NCBI GenBank assembly: GCA_963843065.1
Contig: CAWJKX010000207.1
Coordinates: 1 to 7,462, forward strand
DNA from: JAGVPT01 sp963843065
GTDB lineage: Bacteria; Bacteroidota; Ignavibacteria; UBA10030; UBA8401
Length of the DNA stretch: 7,462 nt
Direction of reading: 5' to 3'
Shown: piece after piece, positions 1 through 6,621 of the stretch
How the letters are laid out: each line of letters opens with the position of its first letter
Numbering within the stretch: position 1 is the first letter of the stretch
Made by a program: the position numbers and the translations under genes
The notes under the pieces: model-generated
Told to the model about the DNA's origin: nothing
The model's input: only the letters and a program-made list of their open reading frames with translations
Databases searched by the model: none

Positions 1-957
1 CAACGCCGTCAGAATTCTCTCTTTATTCGGTAAGAAATATTCCTCGAGCGTTGGTGCAAATGGAGTCGGAATATCCATCGCTCCAACTCGTTTAATAGGC
101 GCGTCGAGGCTTTCAAACGCAAACTCTGCAATAAGAGCGGCAATCTCACCGCCAATTCCGCCTGTGAGCGTATCTTCGTGCGCTATCAAAACTTTTCCTG
201 TTTTCCTCACCGAAGACAGAATTAAATCTTTATCCAGCGGCATCAAACTTCGCAGGTCAACAACCTCAACGCTGATGCCGCTCTGCTTCTCAAGCATTTC
301 TGCAGCCTCAAGAGCCAGATGAACTGCGGCTCCGTAGGTGATGACGGAAATATCACTCCCCGTCCGCTTAACATCTCCCTTCCCAATTTCGACAACATAA
401 TCGCCGTCCGGCACTTCACCTTTAATGTGGCGGTACAATCGCTTGTGCTCAAAATACAACACCGGATTCGGGTCGCGAATTGCCGCTTTGATCAAACCTT
501 TTGCATCGTAGGGAGTTGACGGTGCAACAAGTTTCAATCCCGGTTGATGAAAAAACCACGCCTCAGGATTGCGCGAATGAAACGGTCCGCCGTGTATGCC
601 TGCACCGGACGGAAGACGGACGACCATCGACACAGGAAGATTCCACCGATAATGTATGGATGCGGAGTTGTTGACAAGCTGATTAAAGCCGCACGTTACA
701 AAATCAGCGAACTGCATCTCCGCAACCGGCTTCATTCCGACCAGCGCTGCGCCGGTCGCAGCTCCGAGAATTGCAGATTCAGCAAGAACCGTATCGACAA
801 CGCGATCGCTCCCGAAATGATTAAGGAACCCTTTTGTAACCTTAAACGCACCGCCGTACTCGCCGATGTCTTCGCCGAGAAGAAATACCGACGAATCGCG
901 CTCCATCTCTTCCCACAGTCCCTTGCTGATAGCGTCAATATAAGAAATTACAGGCAT
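1..957 (-). CDS. 2-oxoacid dehydrogenase E1 component, beta subunit (3' end cut by window edge)
   Basis: Beta subunit of a thiamine diphosphate-dependent 2-oxoacid dehydrogenase (pyruvate, branched-chain or acetoin type). With the alpha subunit it decarboxylates the 2-oxoacid and acylates the lipoyl arm of E2. The frame is open from ATG at 957-955 to the window edge, giving 319 residues; family members have about 325, so only a few C-terminal residues should be missing. Seen: GED at 28-30, the ThDP-activating Glu60 in LAESAILG, the conserved H127 in GGPFHSRNPE, and a transketolase C-terminal domain (about 200-310) with VEVVDLRSLMPLD and HEDTLTGGIGGEI. It resembles the beta half of the fused E1 at 2175-4271 throughout, so the two are paralogues. 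No clear Shine-Dalgarno precedes the start. The preceding alpha gene ends 159 bp upstream, and the gap is mostly a palindromic element. The substrate cannot be decided from sequence alone. Confidence 0.93.
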   Translation of the reverse strand, partial: MPVISYIDAISKGLWEEMERDSSVFLLGEDIGEYGGAFKVTKGFLNHFGSDRVVDTVLAESAILGAATGAALVGMKPVAEMQFADFVTCGFNQLVNNSASIHYRWNLPVSMVVRLPSGAGIHGGPFHSRNPEAWFFHQPGLKLVAPSTPYDAKGLIKAAIRDPNPVLYFEHKRLYRHIKGEVPDGDYVVEIGKGDVKRTGSDISVITYGAAVHLALEAAEMLEKQSGISVEVVDLRSLMPLDKDLILSSVRKTGKVLIAHEDTLTGGIGGEIAALIAEFAFESLDAPIKRVGAMDIPTPFAPTLEEYFLPNKERILTAL

Positions 958-971
958 TTGGATAAATCATG

Positions 972-1129
972 AATTAAGAATTAAAATATGGATTAAGCTT
1001 TCACAAATTCTATCTCTTAATTATTAATTGAGACTTCTGAAAAATTCCTAAGTAATGTCATATAGATTCTTCGCTTCGCTCAGAATGACATTTGAATATC
1101 AATTTTTCAGATGTCTCTAATTCTTAATT
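972..1129. repeat. Nested palindromic (MITE-like) intergenic element inside the operon
   Basis: A 158-bp AT-rich segment is bounded by a perfect 12-bp inverted repeat: aattaagaatta at 972-983 and its reverse complement at 1118-1129. Inside is a second inverted pair, agacttctgaaaaatt at 1031-1046 against 1101-1116, matching at 15 of 16 positions. Inside that is a third, aatgtca at 1054-1060 with tgacatt at 1086-1092. The outer right arm overlaps the last codons and the TAG stop of the E1 alpha gene (1117-1119). No transposase is encoded and no clear target duplication is visible. Nested arms suggest a non-autonomous mobile repeat, or several short repeats that landed together. As RNA it could fold into a long hairpin between two cotranscribed genes and affect processing or the alpha:beta ratio (inference). 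Confidence 0.6.
1054..1092. repeat. Short dispersed-type palindrome (minus strand: GTCATTCTGAGCGAAGCGAA...)
   Basis: Core of the larger element. Read on the minus strand it starts ATGTCATTCTGAGCGAAGCG and continues through AAGAATCTATATGACAT. ATGTCAT and ATGACAT close the outer stem, and ATTCT/AGAAT close an inner stem around a GAGCGAAGCGA loop. From memory, the string GTCATTCTGAGCGAAGCGAA, or close variants, occurs as a dispersed intergenic repeat in several environmental bacterial genomes; this was not searched here. No T-run follows either arm directly, so it is not an intrinsic terminator. Confidence 0.55.
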
Positions 1130-2163
1130 TTTAATTGTTCTGCAAATACTCCAATAGCTGCATCTTCCGACGGCGGATATGGACTTTCTAACGCAAGCTG
1201 CGTCGCTTCCTGGATCTCGGCCGCTATTTTTTTTTCGAAATCGGACCGAATGGCCGATGAAAGGATTTTCTTCTCACCTAATTTTATCTCAATCTTCAGA
1301 AGCGGGTCTTTTTTCTTCCAATCGTCCAGTAATTTTTTAGGGACGTACTCTGCGCCGTCGTTCACCGAGTGCCCGTGCATCCTCATCGTGACAGATTCGA
1401 TGAGCGTCGGCCCATCGCCTCTTCGAGCCCGTTCAACTGCCTGCTTGCAGACTGCATAGACTTCATCGACGTCTGTGCCGTCAATCGTGAAACCGGGAAT
1501 GCCATACCCAATGGCCCGGTCGGACACTTTCTCAACAATGAACTGCTTCGCAATCGGCGTTGAGTACGCGAACTGGTTGTTCTCGACGATCAATACAAGG
1601 GGGAGTTTCATCACGGAACACATCGCGAGCGACTCGTGGAAATCCCCAACGTTGCTCCCTCCGTCGCCGATGTACGTCATCACGACAGACTTTTCTTTTC
1701 GAAGCTTGCTCGCCATCGCTACTCCCGTAGCAACCGGAATCATTGCGGCGAGATGACTGATATTTCCGTATATCCTCAGCGACGGATCTGCGTAATGTCC
1801 CGTCCCGTCGCGGCCGTGCGCCGGACCGTTTCCGCGGCCAAGATGCTGCAGCATTAAATTGCGCACTGTCTGACCCTTGACGAGGTGCGCGCCAAGGTCG
1901 CGGTGCATCGGGAAGAGATAATCTTCTTTCTTCAAACAAAACGCACTGCCGACTGCTGTTGCCTCATTGCCATTTCCGCTGAACGCTCCGCCGATAATTT
2001 TTCCCTGACGGTATAATGTAATGATCGATTCCTCAAACTCACGGGTTAAACGCATGAAATAATAAAGCTGAAGCAGTTCATCATTAGAGAGATGATGCTT
2101 CACAGCGTCGGGGCGATGAGCAGATCCAAATCTTGCACTTTTTGATTTCACTGTTGCGGGCAT
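1117..2163 (-). CDS. 2-oxoacid dehydrogenase E1 component, alpha subunit
   Basis: A 348-residue thiamine diphosphate-binding alpha subunit, normal length for the family, partner of the beta subunit encoded at 1-957. Seen: HRDLGAHL (87-94), GRDGTGHY (117-124), the ThDP/Mg motif starting GDGGSN (166-171) and ending in NN at 195-196, and the phosphorylation-loop segment MHGHSVNDGAEY (262-273). The motif spacing (GDG followed by NN about 27 residues later) is the classical one. It does not carry the GRQMPxHYG signature of branched-chain E1 alpha found in the fused neighbour, so it probably has a different substrate (pyruvate, acetoin or another 2-oxoacid; inference). Its ATG (2163-2161) lies 11 bp after the stop of the fused E1 gene with no strong Shine-Dalgarno, so translational coupling is likely. 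Its last residues, LKIKN, and its TAG stop lie in AT-rich repeat DNA, so the C terminus may have been altered by that insertion. Confidence 0.93.
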   Translation of the reverse strand: MPATVKSKSARFGSAHRPDAVKHHLSNDELLQLYYFMRLTREFEESIITLYRQGKIIGGAFSGNGNEATAVGSAFCLKKEDYLFPMHRDLGAHLVKGQTVRNLMLQHLGRGNGPAHGRDGTGHYADPSLRIYGNISHLAAMIPVATGVAMASKLRKEKSVVMTYIGDGGSNVGDFHESLAMCSVMKLPLVLIVENNQFAYSTPIAKQFIVEKVSDRAIGYGIPGFTIDGTDVDEVYAVCKQAVERARRGDGPTLIESVTMRMHGHSVNDGAEYVPKKLLDDWKKKDPLLKIEIKLGEKKILSSAIRSDFEKKIAAEIQEATQLALESPYPPSEDAAIGVFAEQLKIKN

Positions 2164-2174
2164 AGGTTTGATGA

Positions 2175-4271
2175 TTAAAACTCCGCCATTTTCTTCAACG
2201 CCGAAACAATATCATTTTCCTGAGGAAGAACCGCGTTCTCCAGAGCCGGTGCAAACGGAATTGGCGCATCTTTAGCCGCAACTCTCATGATCGGCGCGTC
2301 GAGCCATTGGAAACATTCTTCCGCAATCACCGATCCGATCTCGGCTCCGAATCCGCCGGTTCGGGTGTCCTCGTGAACAATCAACGCCTTTCCGGTTTTC
2401 TTCACGGACGAAAGAACCGTCTCCTTGTCCCACGGACAAATTGTCCTCAAATCGATCACCTCAACACTCACTCCCTGTCCCTCAAGTTTTTTTGCCGCCT
2501 CGAGAGAACGCTGGACCATCATTCCCCATGCGACGACAGTTACATCATTCCCTTCCTTCTTTACACTCGCGAGGCCAAACGGCAGGAGATAGTTTTCATC
2601 CGGCTCCGGACTCGACGCAAACCCTTGTCGATAGAGTCCCTTATGTTCGCAGAACAAAACAGGATTTTCTTCCCGGCACGCAGTCTTCAATAACCCTTTT
2701 GCATCCGCTGCGTTGGATGGCATCGCTATCCACAAACCGGGCATGTGTGCAAAAAAACCTTCTATGCTTTGACTGTGATATAACCCGCCTCGGATGTATC
2801 CCCCAACGGCAACACGAACAACGACTGGACAGGAAAAAACTCCGTCAGACCGATACCGAAGCTTCACAAGCTCGTCTTTGAATTGCATGAAAGAGGGCCA
2901 GATGTAATCGCCGAACTGAATCTCTACGACCGGTTTAAGCCCCCGAATTGCTAGGCCGATCGCAGTCCCGACAATACTCGCTTCCGCAAGTTGAGAATTG
3001 AACGCACGCTCTTCGCCAAACTCGGCAGTCAATCCTTTCGTTGCGGTAAAAACTCCTCCTTTGCTGCCGGCAACATCCTCTCCATATACCAGCATCTTCG
3101 GATTGAACTTCATCTCCTCATGAAGGGCGTGATTAATCGCATCGACCATGACGACGTTTTTACCTTCGTGCCTCGGCTCCTCAAAATTATTTTTTGAGAC
3201 GATGATATTGGGAGAGAATACGTTTCGTTCCGCAGTATCGGCAGTGGGGCTCGGCTGCGTCTCCGCTCTGTCCGCGGCTTCTTCCACTTCTCGTTTAACT
3301 TCAGTTTTTAATCGATCCAATTCTTCCTTGGAGAGGACATCGGAATCAAGAATCAACTTTTCAAGCTTTGGCAGCGGATCACTTTTTCGATTCCGTTCAA
3401 TCACATCCGGCGTTAGATATTTCTTGGGGTCGTCGGACGATGAATGAGGGAATAATCGAACAACATCGGCCTCGATCAAACTCGGTCCCTTCCCGGAGCG
3501 AGCATGGTGCGTTGCTTCCTGTGCCGCGCCGTACGAAGCGCCAAAATCTGTCCCGTCAATATGGAAGCGACATAGATCAGGATAGCCGCTTGACAGCTCA
3601 TAAATGGAACATCCCGCAATCTGGTCTTTCACCGGAACGGAAATCGCGTACCCGTTATTCTGGATCAAAAAAATAACAGGAAGTTTTTCCCGGCTTGCCC
3701 AGTTCAACGCTTCGCTGAATTCGCCTTCGCTCGTTGCCCCTTCACCAGAAGAGACGTACACTACTTCATCTTTTCCTTCCTTCACCGCACCTAATGCAGT
3801 TCCGACAGCCTGTAGAAACTGTGTGCCCGTCGGGCTCGATTGTGCGGGAATACGGAGCGCTTTGTTCCCATAATGCGACGGCATCTGGCGTCCATTGGAG
3901 CTTGGACCGCCCAACCGATGCATCGATTCGAGAAAAATTTCGTACGCCGTTGAGCCGTACTGTAATGCGAATGCGAGGTCGCGGTAGTACGGGTACGCCC
4001 AATCGTACCCTGGTTTCAACGCCATCGCGGCAGCAATCTGGCATGCCTCGTGTCCCGGCCCGCTAATATGAAATAAAATTTTCCCCTGCTTCAAGAGAAG
4101 CATCGATTTCTCGTCGATACTTCGCGAGAGGTACATCGTCCGGAAGGCCTGAATGAGCTGTGCGTTGGTTAACTGGTCGTTGGAGGCATTCGGCACTTTT
4201 ACATGCTTTGCATTCCAGTGGGGTGAAGGCTCGAGTTTATGGACCGTCATCACGTTTCTTTTCGCTGTCAT
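2175..4271 (-). CDS. Fused E1 alpha-beta subunit, branched-chain 2-oxoacid dehydrogenase-like
   Basis: A 698-residue protein joins an E1 alpha (about 30-335) and an E1 beta (about 371-698) through a charged, Pro/Thr-containing linker (about 336-370). Alpha half: YYRDLAFAL (95-103), GRQMPSHYG (127-135), SSPTGTQ (145-151), the ThDP motif beginning GEGATSEGEF (176-185) and ending NN at 205-206, and PHSSSDDPKKY (275-285). GRQMPxHYG, SSPxxTQ and GEG in place of GDG are all features of branched-chain 2-oxoacid dehydrogenase E1 alpha. Beta half: GED (397-399), activating Glu430 in LAEASIVG, H499 in GGLYHSQSIE, and a C-terminal domain with VEVIDLRTICPWD and HEDTRTGGFGAEI. Such alpha/beta fusions are known in bacteria. 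The start overlaps the upstream stop as ATGA (4268-4271) and has a strong Shine-Dalgarno, so it is coupled to the E3-LipB frame. The frame is intact. Its likely role is oxidative decarboxylation of branched-chain 2-oxoacids, though the substrate is inferred. Confidence 0.93.
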   Translation of the reverse strand: MTAKRNVMTVHKLEPSPHWNAKHVKVPNASNDQLTNAQLIQAFRTMYLSRSIDEKSMLLLKQGKILFHISGPGHEACQIAAAMALKPGYDWAYPYYRDLAFALQYGSTAYEIFLESMHRLGGPSSNGRQMPSHYGNKALRIPAQSSPTGTQFLQAVGTALGAVKEGKDEVVYVSSGEGATSEGEFSEALNWASREKLPVIFLIQNNGYAISVPVKDQIAGCSIYELSSGYPDLCRFHIDGTDFGASYGAAQEATHHARSGKGPSLIEADVVRLFPHSSSDDPKKYLTPDVIERNRKSDPLPKLEKLILDSDVLSKEELDRLKTEVKREVEEAADRAETQPSPTADTAERNVFSPNIIVSKNNFEEPRHEGKNVVMVDAINHALHEEMKFNPKMLVYGEDVAGSKGGVFTATKGLTAEFGEERAFNSQLAEASIVGTAIGLAIRGLKPVVEIQFGDYIWPSFMQFKDELVKLRYRSDGVFSCPVVVRVAVGGYIRGGLYHSQSIEGFFAHMPGLWIAMPSNAADAKGLLKTACREENPVLFCEHKGLYRQGFASSPEPDENYLLPFGLASVKKEGNDVTVVAWGMMVQRSLEAAKKLEGQGVSVEVIDLRTICPWDKETVLSSVKKTGKALIVHEDTRTGGFGAEIGSVIAEECFQWLDAPIMRVAAKDAPIPFAPALENAVLPQENDIVSALKKMAEF

Positions 4272-4984
4272 GTAATCTTCTCCTCAACAGGCAAAGCATC
4301 TTCGAAATGTTTGTTTGAGAGAAGCTCCTTGAGCATCATTGGCTGTGATACAACTGAGAATACAGATTCAAAATTACGTACTACCGCTTTTTCAACACCG
4401 GCCATTGCGACTTCGTGCCCTGTCAGAGCCCGAAGAGACGTTACACCTTTATGAAAGATTCCGCATGGAATTATTCTGTCGAAATACGAAAGGTCGGTGT
4501 TAACGTTCAAGGCAAATCCATGCATGGTTACCCATCGGCTCACCTTGACCCCGATAGCCGCCAGTTTATCGTTCTTCACCCAGACGCCGGTATATCCGTC
4601 GGAACGTTCCGCACCGATGCTGAAGTCTTTTGCCGTTCGAATCAAAACCTCTTCAATGTCGCGCAAGTATCGATGGATATCGAGATAGTAATCGTTCAAA
4701 TCGAGGATCGGATATCCCACCAATTGACCGGGACCGTGAAACGTAACATCGCCCCCCCGGTCGATAGTGTACAAATCAATTTTCTTTTCTTGTAATTCAA
4801 CGTCGCCGGCGAGAAGATGGTTGATGTCCGCGCCTTTGCCGAGCGTGTAGACAGGCTCATGTTCAGTCAGCAGCAAAACATCGGGAATACGCCGAGCAAT
4901 ACGTGCAGAGAATATTTTCCTCTGCATATCCCACGCATCGGCATACCGCGTCCGTCCAAGATTGATTACGAGAAGTTGATTCAT
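4268..4984 (-). other. lipB: LipB (octanoyltransferase) module; possibly a separate gene
   Basis: This is the part of the E3-LipB frame that would be free-standing LipB if translated from the internal ATG at 4984-4982: 238 residues, a normal LipB length. In that numbering the catalytic Lys and Cys are 140 and 174, close to K142 and C176 of the Mycobacterium tuberculosis enzyme (recalled). No convincing Shine-Dalgarno precedes this ATG. A TGA in another frame sits 2 bases before it (TGAACATG). Initiation here would need coupling or would be weak; otherwise LipB is made only as part of the fusion. Confidence 0.6.
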
Positions 4985-6427
4985 GTTCAGGTTTGTAAAC
5001 TGCGAATCGCCTGTACAGCGGCCCGCATGCAGTGTTAAATATTCAACGCTTCGCCTGTACGCATCAAGTGCCGCCTCGCCGATTCCTTCAGTCAGCGTTG
5101 GATGAGCATGGATGGTTTGGATGATCTGTTCGCGCGTCGTTTCAAGAGTCCGCGCAACGGCAAGCTCGCCAATCATTTCTGTCGCTTCGGAACCGATAAT
5201 GTGCGCGCCGAGAAGCTCGCCGTATTTTGCATCGAAAATCAATTTGACAAACCCTTCCGTCTCGTTGATAGCAAGCGCCTTGCCGTGCGAGCGGAACGGA
5301 TATCGTCCGATTTTTAATTCGTATCCTTTTTCCCGCGCCTTTTCTTCCGTCAATCCTACGCTCGCGACCTGCGGCTGGCAATAGGTGCAGCCCGGAATAT
5401 TGTCGTAATTAATCAGGTGTGGAGTTTTTCCTGCGATCTTTTCAACACAAACAATCCCTTCCGCCGAAGCGACGTGTGCAAGCCATGGCGGTCCGTTCAC
5501 GTCCCCAATAGCATAAATACCGTCGACATTCGTTTTGTAAAATTGATCGACTTTGATGAACGAGCGGTCGGTCTTCACGCCAAGCGCTTCGAGACCGAGA
5601 TTCTCAATGTTTCCTTGAACACCAATGGCGACAAGTGCGATGTCCGCTTTCAAATCTTTTTTCCCCTCTTTATTGCTGACGCTCACGGTTACTTCCTTTC
5701 CGGTTGAGACGCCGTCAACTTTTGTTTCAGTAAGAATTTCAATTCCATTTTTTGAAAAGACCCGTTCGAGTGTCTTTGTCACTTCTCTGTCTTCAATCGG
5801 AAGCAAACTCGGCATCATCTCGACGATAGTCACTTTCGTTCCATAAGCGTTATAAAAATATGCAAACTCTACGCCGATGGCGCCGCCGCCGATAATGACC
5901 ATGCTCTTCGGCACCGCGCCCAGGACCATCGCTTCGGAACTAGTGATGACCTGTTTACCATCAATCTTGATCGAGGGAAAAGTCTTCGGCCGAGCACCGC
6001 TCGCAATGATGATATGCTTGGCATTGATCTTGTCGGATTTGCCGGCCTGCGCGACTTCGATAACTCCCTTTGAGACAATTTTCGCCGTCCCTGCCAGGTA
6101 ATCAACTTTGTTCTTTTTGAAAAGAAATTCTATTCCTTTCGAAGACCGACCGGCAATATCCCGGCTTCGCTTTACGGCTACGGAAAAATCGGCCTTCAAA
6201 TTATCGAAGGAAAATCCGAACTCATCAGCGTGCCGGAGAAGGTTATAGACCTCCGCATTCTTCAAAAGTGCTTTGGTCGGAATACAGCCCCAATTAAGGC
6301 AAATGCCGCCGAGTTTATCTTTTTCGACGACCAATGCCTTCAAACCAAGTTGACCTGCGCGAATGCCGGCAATGTACCCCCCGGGGCCCCCGCCGATAAC
6401 AACGACGTCATATTGCTTCTCTGCCAT
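4268..6427 (-). CDS. lpdA-lipB: Dihydrolipoyl dehydrogenase (E3) fused in frame to octanoyltransferase LipB
   Basis: A single 719-codon frame encodes two complete enzymes. Residues 1-460 are E3, the flavoprotein that re-oxidises dihydrolipoyl E2 with NAD+. It has the FAD fold GGGPGG (12-17), the redox disulfide C43/C48 in GGICLNWGCIPTK, the NAD fold GGGAIGVE (180-187), the second FAD motif AIGDV (306-310), and the catalytic HPTLTE pair H442/E447. Residues 482-719 are LipB, which transfers octanoyl from acyl carrier protein to the lipoyl domain Lys. It has RGGDVTFHGPGQ (557-568), the proposed catalytic Lys621 in KLAAIG and Cys655 in IIPCGI. The join (461-481) is only about 21 residues, and Met482 lies where free-standing LipB proteins begin. 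Removing one G near 5047 would make E3 stop as RRSLNI and leave lipB as a separate gene, so the fusion may be a recent frameshift or a sequence error. Both enzymes act on the same lipoyl arm. The start at 6427 has a good Shine-Dalgarno. Confidence 0.9.
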   Translation of the reverse strand: MAEKQYDVVVIGGGPGGYIAGIRAGQLGLKALVVEKDKLGGICLNWGCIPTKALLKNAEVYNLLRHADEFGFSFDNLKADFSVAVKRSRDIAGRSSKGIEFLFKKNKVDYLAGTAKIVSKGVIEVAQAGKSDKINAKHIIIASGARPKTFPSIKIDGKQVITSSEAMVLGAVPKSMVIIGGGAIGVEFAYFYNAYGTKVTIVEMMPSLLPIEDREVTKTLERVFSKNGIEILTETKVDGVSTGKEVTVSVSNKEGKKDLKADIALVAIGVQGNIENLGLEALGVKTDRSFIKVDQFYKTNVDGIYAIGDVNGPPWLAHVASAEGIVCVEKIAGKTPHLINYDNIPGCTYCQPQVASVGLTEEKAREKGYELKIGRYPFRSHGKALAINETEGFVKLIFDAKYGELLGAHIIGSEATEMIGELAVARTLETTREQIIQTIHAHPTLTEGIGEAALDAYRRSVEYLTLHAGRCTGDSQFTNLNMNQLLVINLGRTRYADAWDMQRKIFSARIARRIPDVLLLTEHEPVYTLGKGADINHLLAGDVELQEKKIDLYTIDRGGDVTFHGPGQLVGYPILDLNDYYLDIHRYLRDIEEVLIRTAKDFSIGAERSDGYTGVWVKNDKLAAIGVKVSRWVTMHGFALNVNTDLSYFDRIIPCGIFHKGVTSLRALTGHEVAMAGVEKAVVRNFESVFSVVSQPMMLKELLSNKHFEDALPVEEKIT
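4280..4285 (-). promoter_or_regulatory. Ribosome binding site of the fused E1 gene
   Basis: GAGGAG on the minus strand lies 8 nt before the ATG at 4271-4269. It sits inside the end of the LipB coding sequence and supports the chosen start. Together with the ATGA overlap it suggests coupled translation with strong re-initiation. Confidence 0.75.
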
Positions 6428-6521
6428 GAATTCCTCTTAAAAAAAGAAAAGAGGGAATAACAATTCCCTCTTTCAAATGAAAAGATTCAACTCCATCTAC
6501 CCATAGAATTTCATCGTTCAT
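6408..6521 (-). CDS. Candidate leader peptide, 37 residues (speculative)
   Basis: A small frame starts at ATG 6521-6519, reads through the hairpin and U-tract, and stops 19 nt inside the E3 gene in another frame. The peptide begins MNDEILWVDGVE; 12 of 37 residues are Ile, Leu or Val, several of them on or just after the hairpin (GIVIPSFLFLRGI). The only ribosome-binding candidate is AGAGAAG about 10 nt upstream, which is weak. If translated, ribosomes would melt the hairpin and could couple to the E3 start. A frame this short can arise by chance and nothing else supports it. Confidence 0.2.
   Translation of the reverse strand: MNDEILWVDGVESFHLKEGIVIPSFLFLRGIHGREAI
6432..6438 (-). promoter_or_regulatory. 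lpdA-lipB: Ribosome binding site of the E3-LipB gene
   Basis: AAGAGGA on the minus strand, 4 nt before the ATG at 6427, fixes this start. Its AAGAGG can pair with CCTCTT in the 3' arm of the hairpin just upstream, so access to it may depend on how the leader folds (inference). Confidence 0.65.
6438..6473 (-). terminator. Intrinsic terminator/attenuator-like hairpin in the operon leader
   Basis: On the minus strand an 11-bp perfect stem (AAAGAGGGAAT with ATTCCCTCTTT) closes a 4-nt loop and is followed at once by TTTTCTTTTTTT. This is the form of a Rho-independent terminator. It lies between the likely promoter and the first gene, ending 5 nt before the Shine-Dalgarno core. No minus-strand gene lies upstream for it to terminate, so it probably acts as an attenuator or leader switch. 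Only 4 of 11 pairs are G:C, so its strength is moderate. Read on the plus strand it has no U-tract. Confidence 0.6.
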
Positions 6522-6571
6522 GGGATAACAACTTCTCTTTTATAACGGCAATAAGGGAAAAATGCGTTTAA

Positions 6572-6600
6572 AATATACTTAAACTCATAAGAAAAGTCAA
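6572..6600 (-). promoter_or_regulatory. Sigma70-like promoter of the dehydrogenase operon
   Basis: On the minus strand, TTGACT (6600-6595) and TATATT (6577-6572) are separated by exactly 17 bp, matching the sigma70 consensus at 5 of 6 positions in each box. Transcription would start near 6565 and give a leader of about 140 nt before the E3 ATG. If the host belongs to Bacteroidota, its main sigma factor prefers different boxes, which lowers confidence. Confidence 0.6.
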
Positions 6601-6621
6601 TTGAGGTGAAGATGGTTGGAA

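Noticed and set aside
544..972. Plus-strand open frame of 142 codons
   Set aside because: Lies fully opposite the E1 beta gene, whose minus-strand translation has clear family motifs throughout; the plus-strand product has no recognisable domain.
1054..1092. Palindrome as a terminator between E1 alpha and E1 beta
   Set aside because: Neither strand has a T-run directly after the stem; the nearest, AATTTTT on the minus strand, is about 10 nt away.
1532..1939. Minus-strand open frame of 135 codons
   Set aside because: Overlaps E1 alpha in another frame on the same strand across its ThDP-binding region; Arg-rich, no domain.
3738..3746. GEG instead of GDG in the ThDP motif of the fused E1
   Set aside because: Not a defect: branched-chain E1 alpha subunits normally carry GEGAxSEG here.
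6500..6524. Small inverted repeat cccat/atggg in the leader
   Set aside because: Only 5 bp of stem with a 15-nt loop; too weak to report as a structure on its own.
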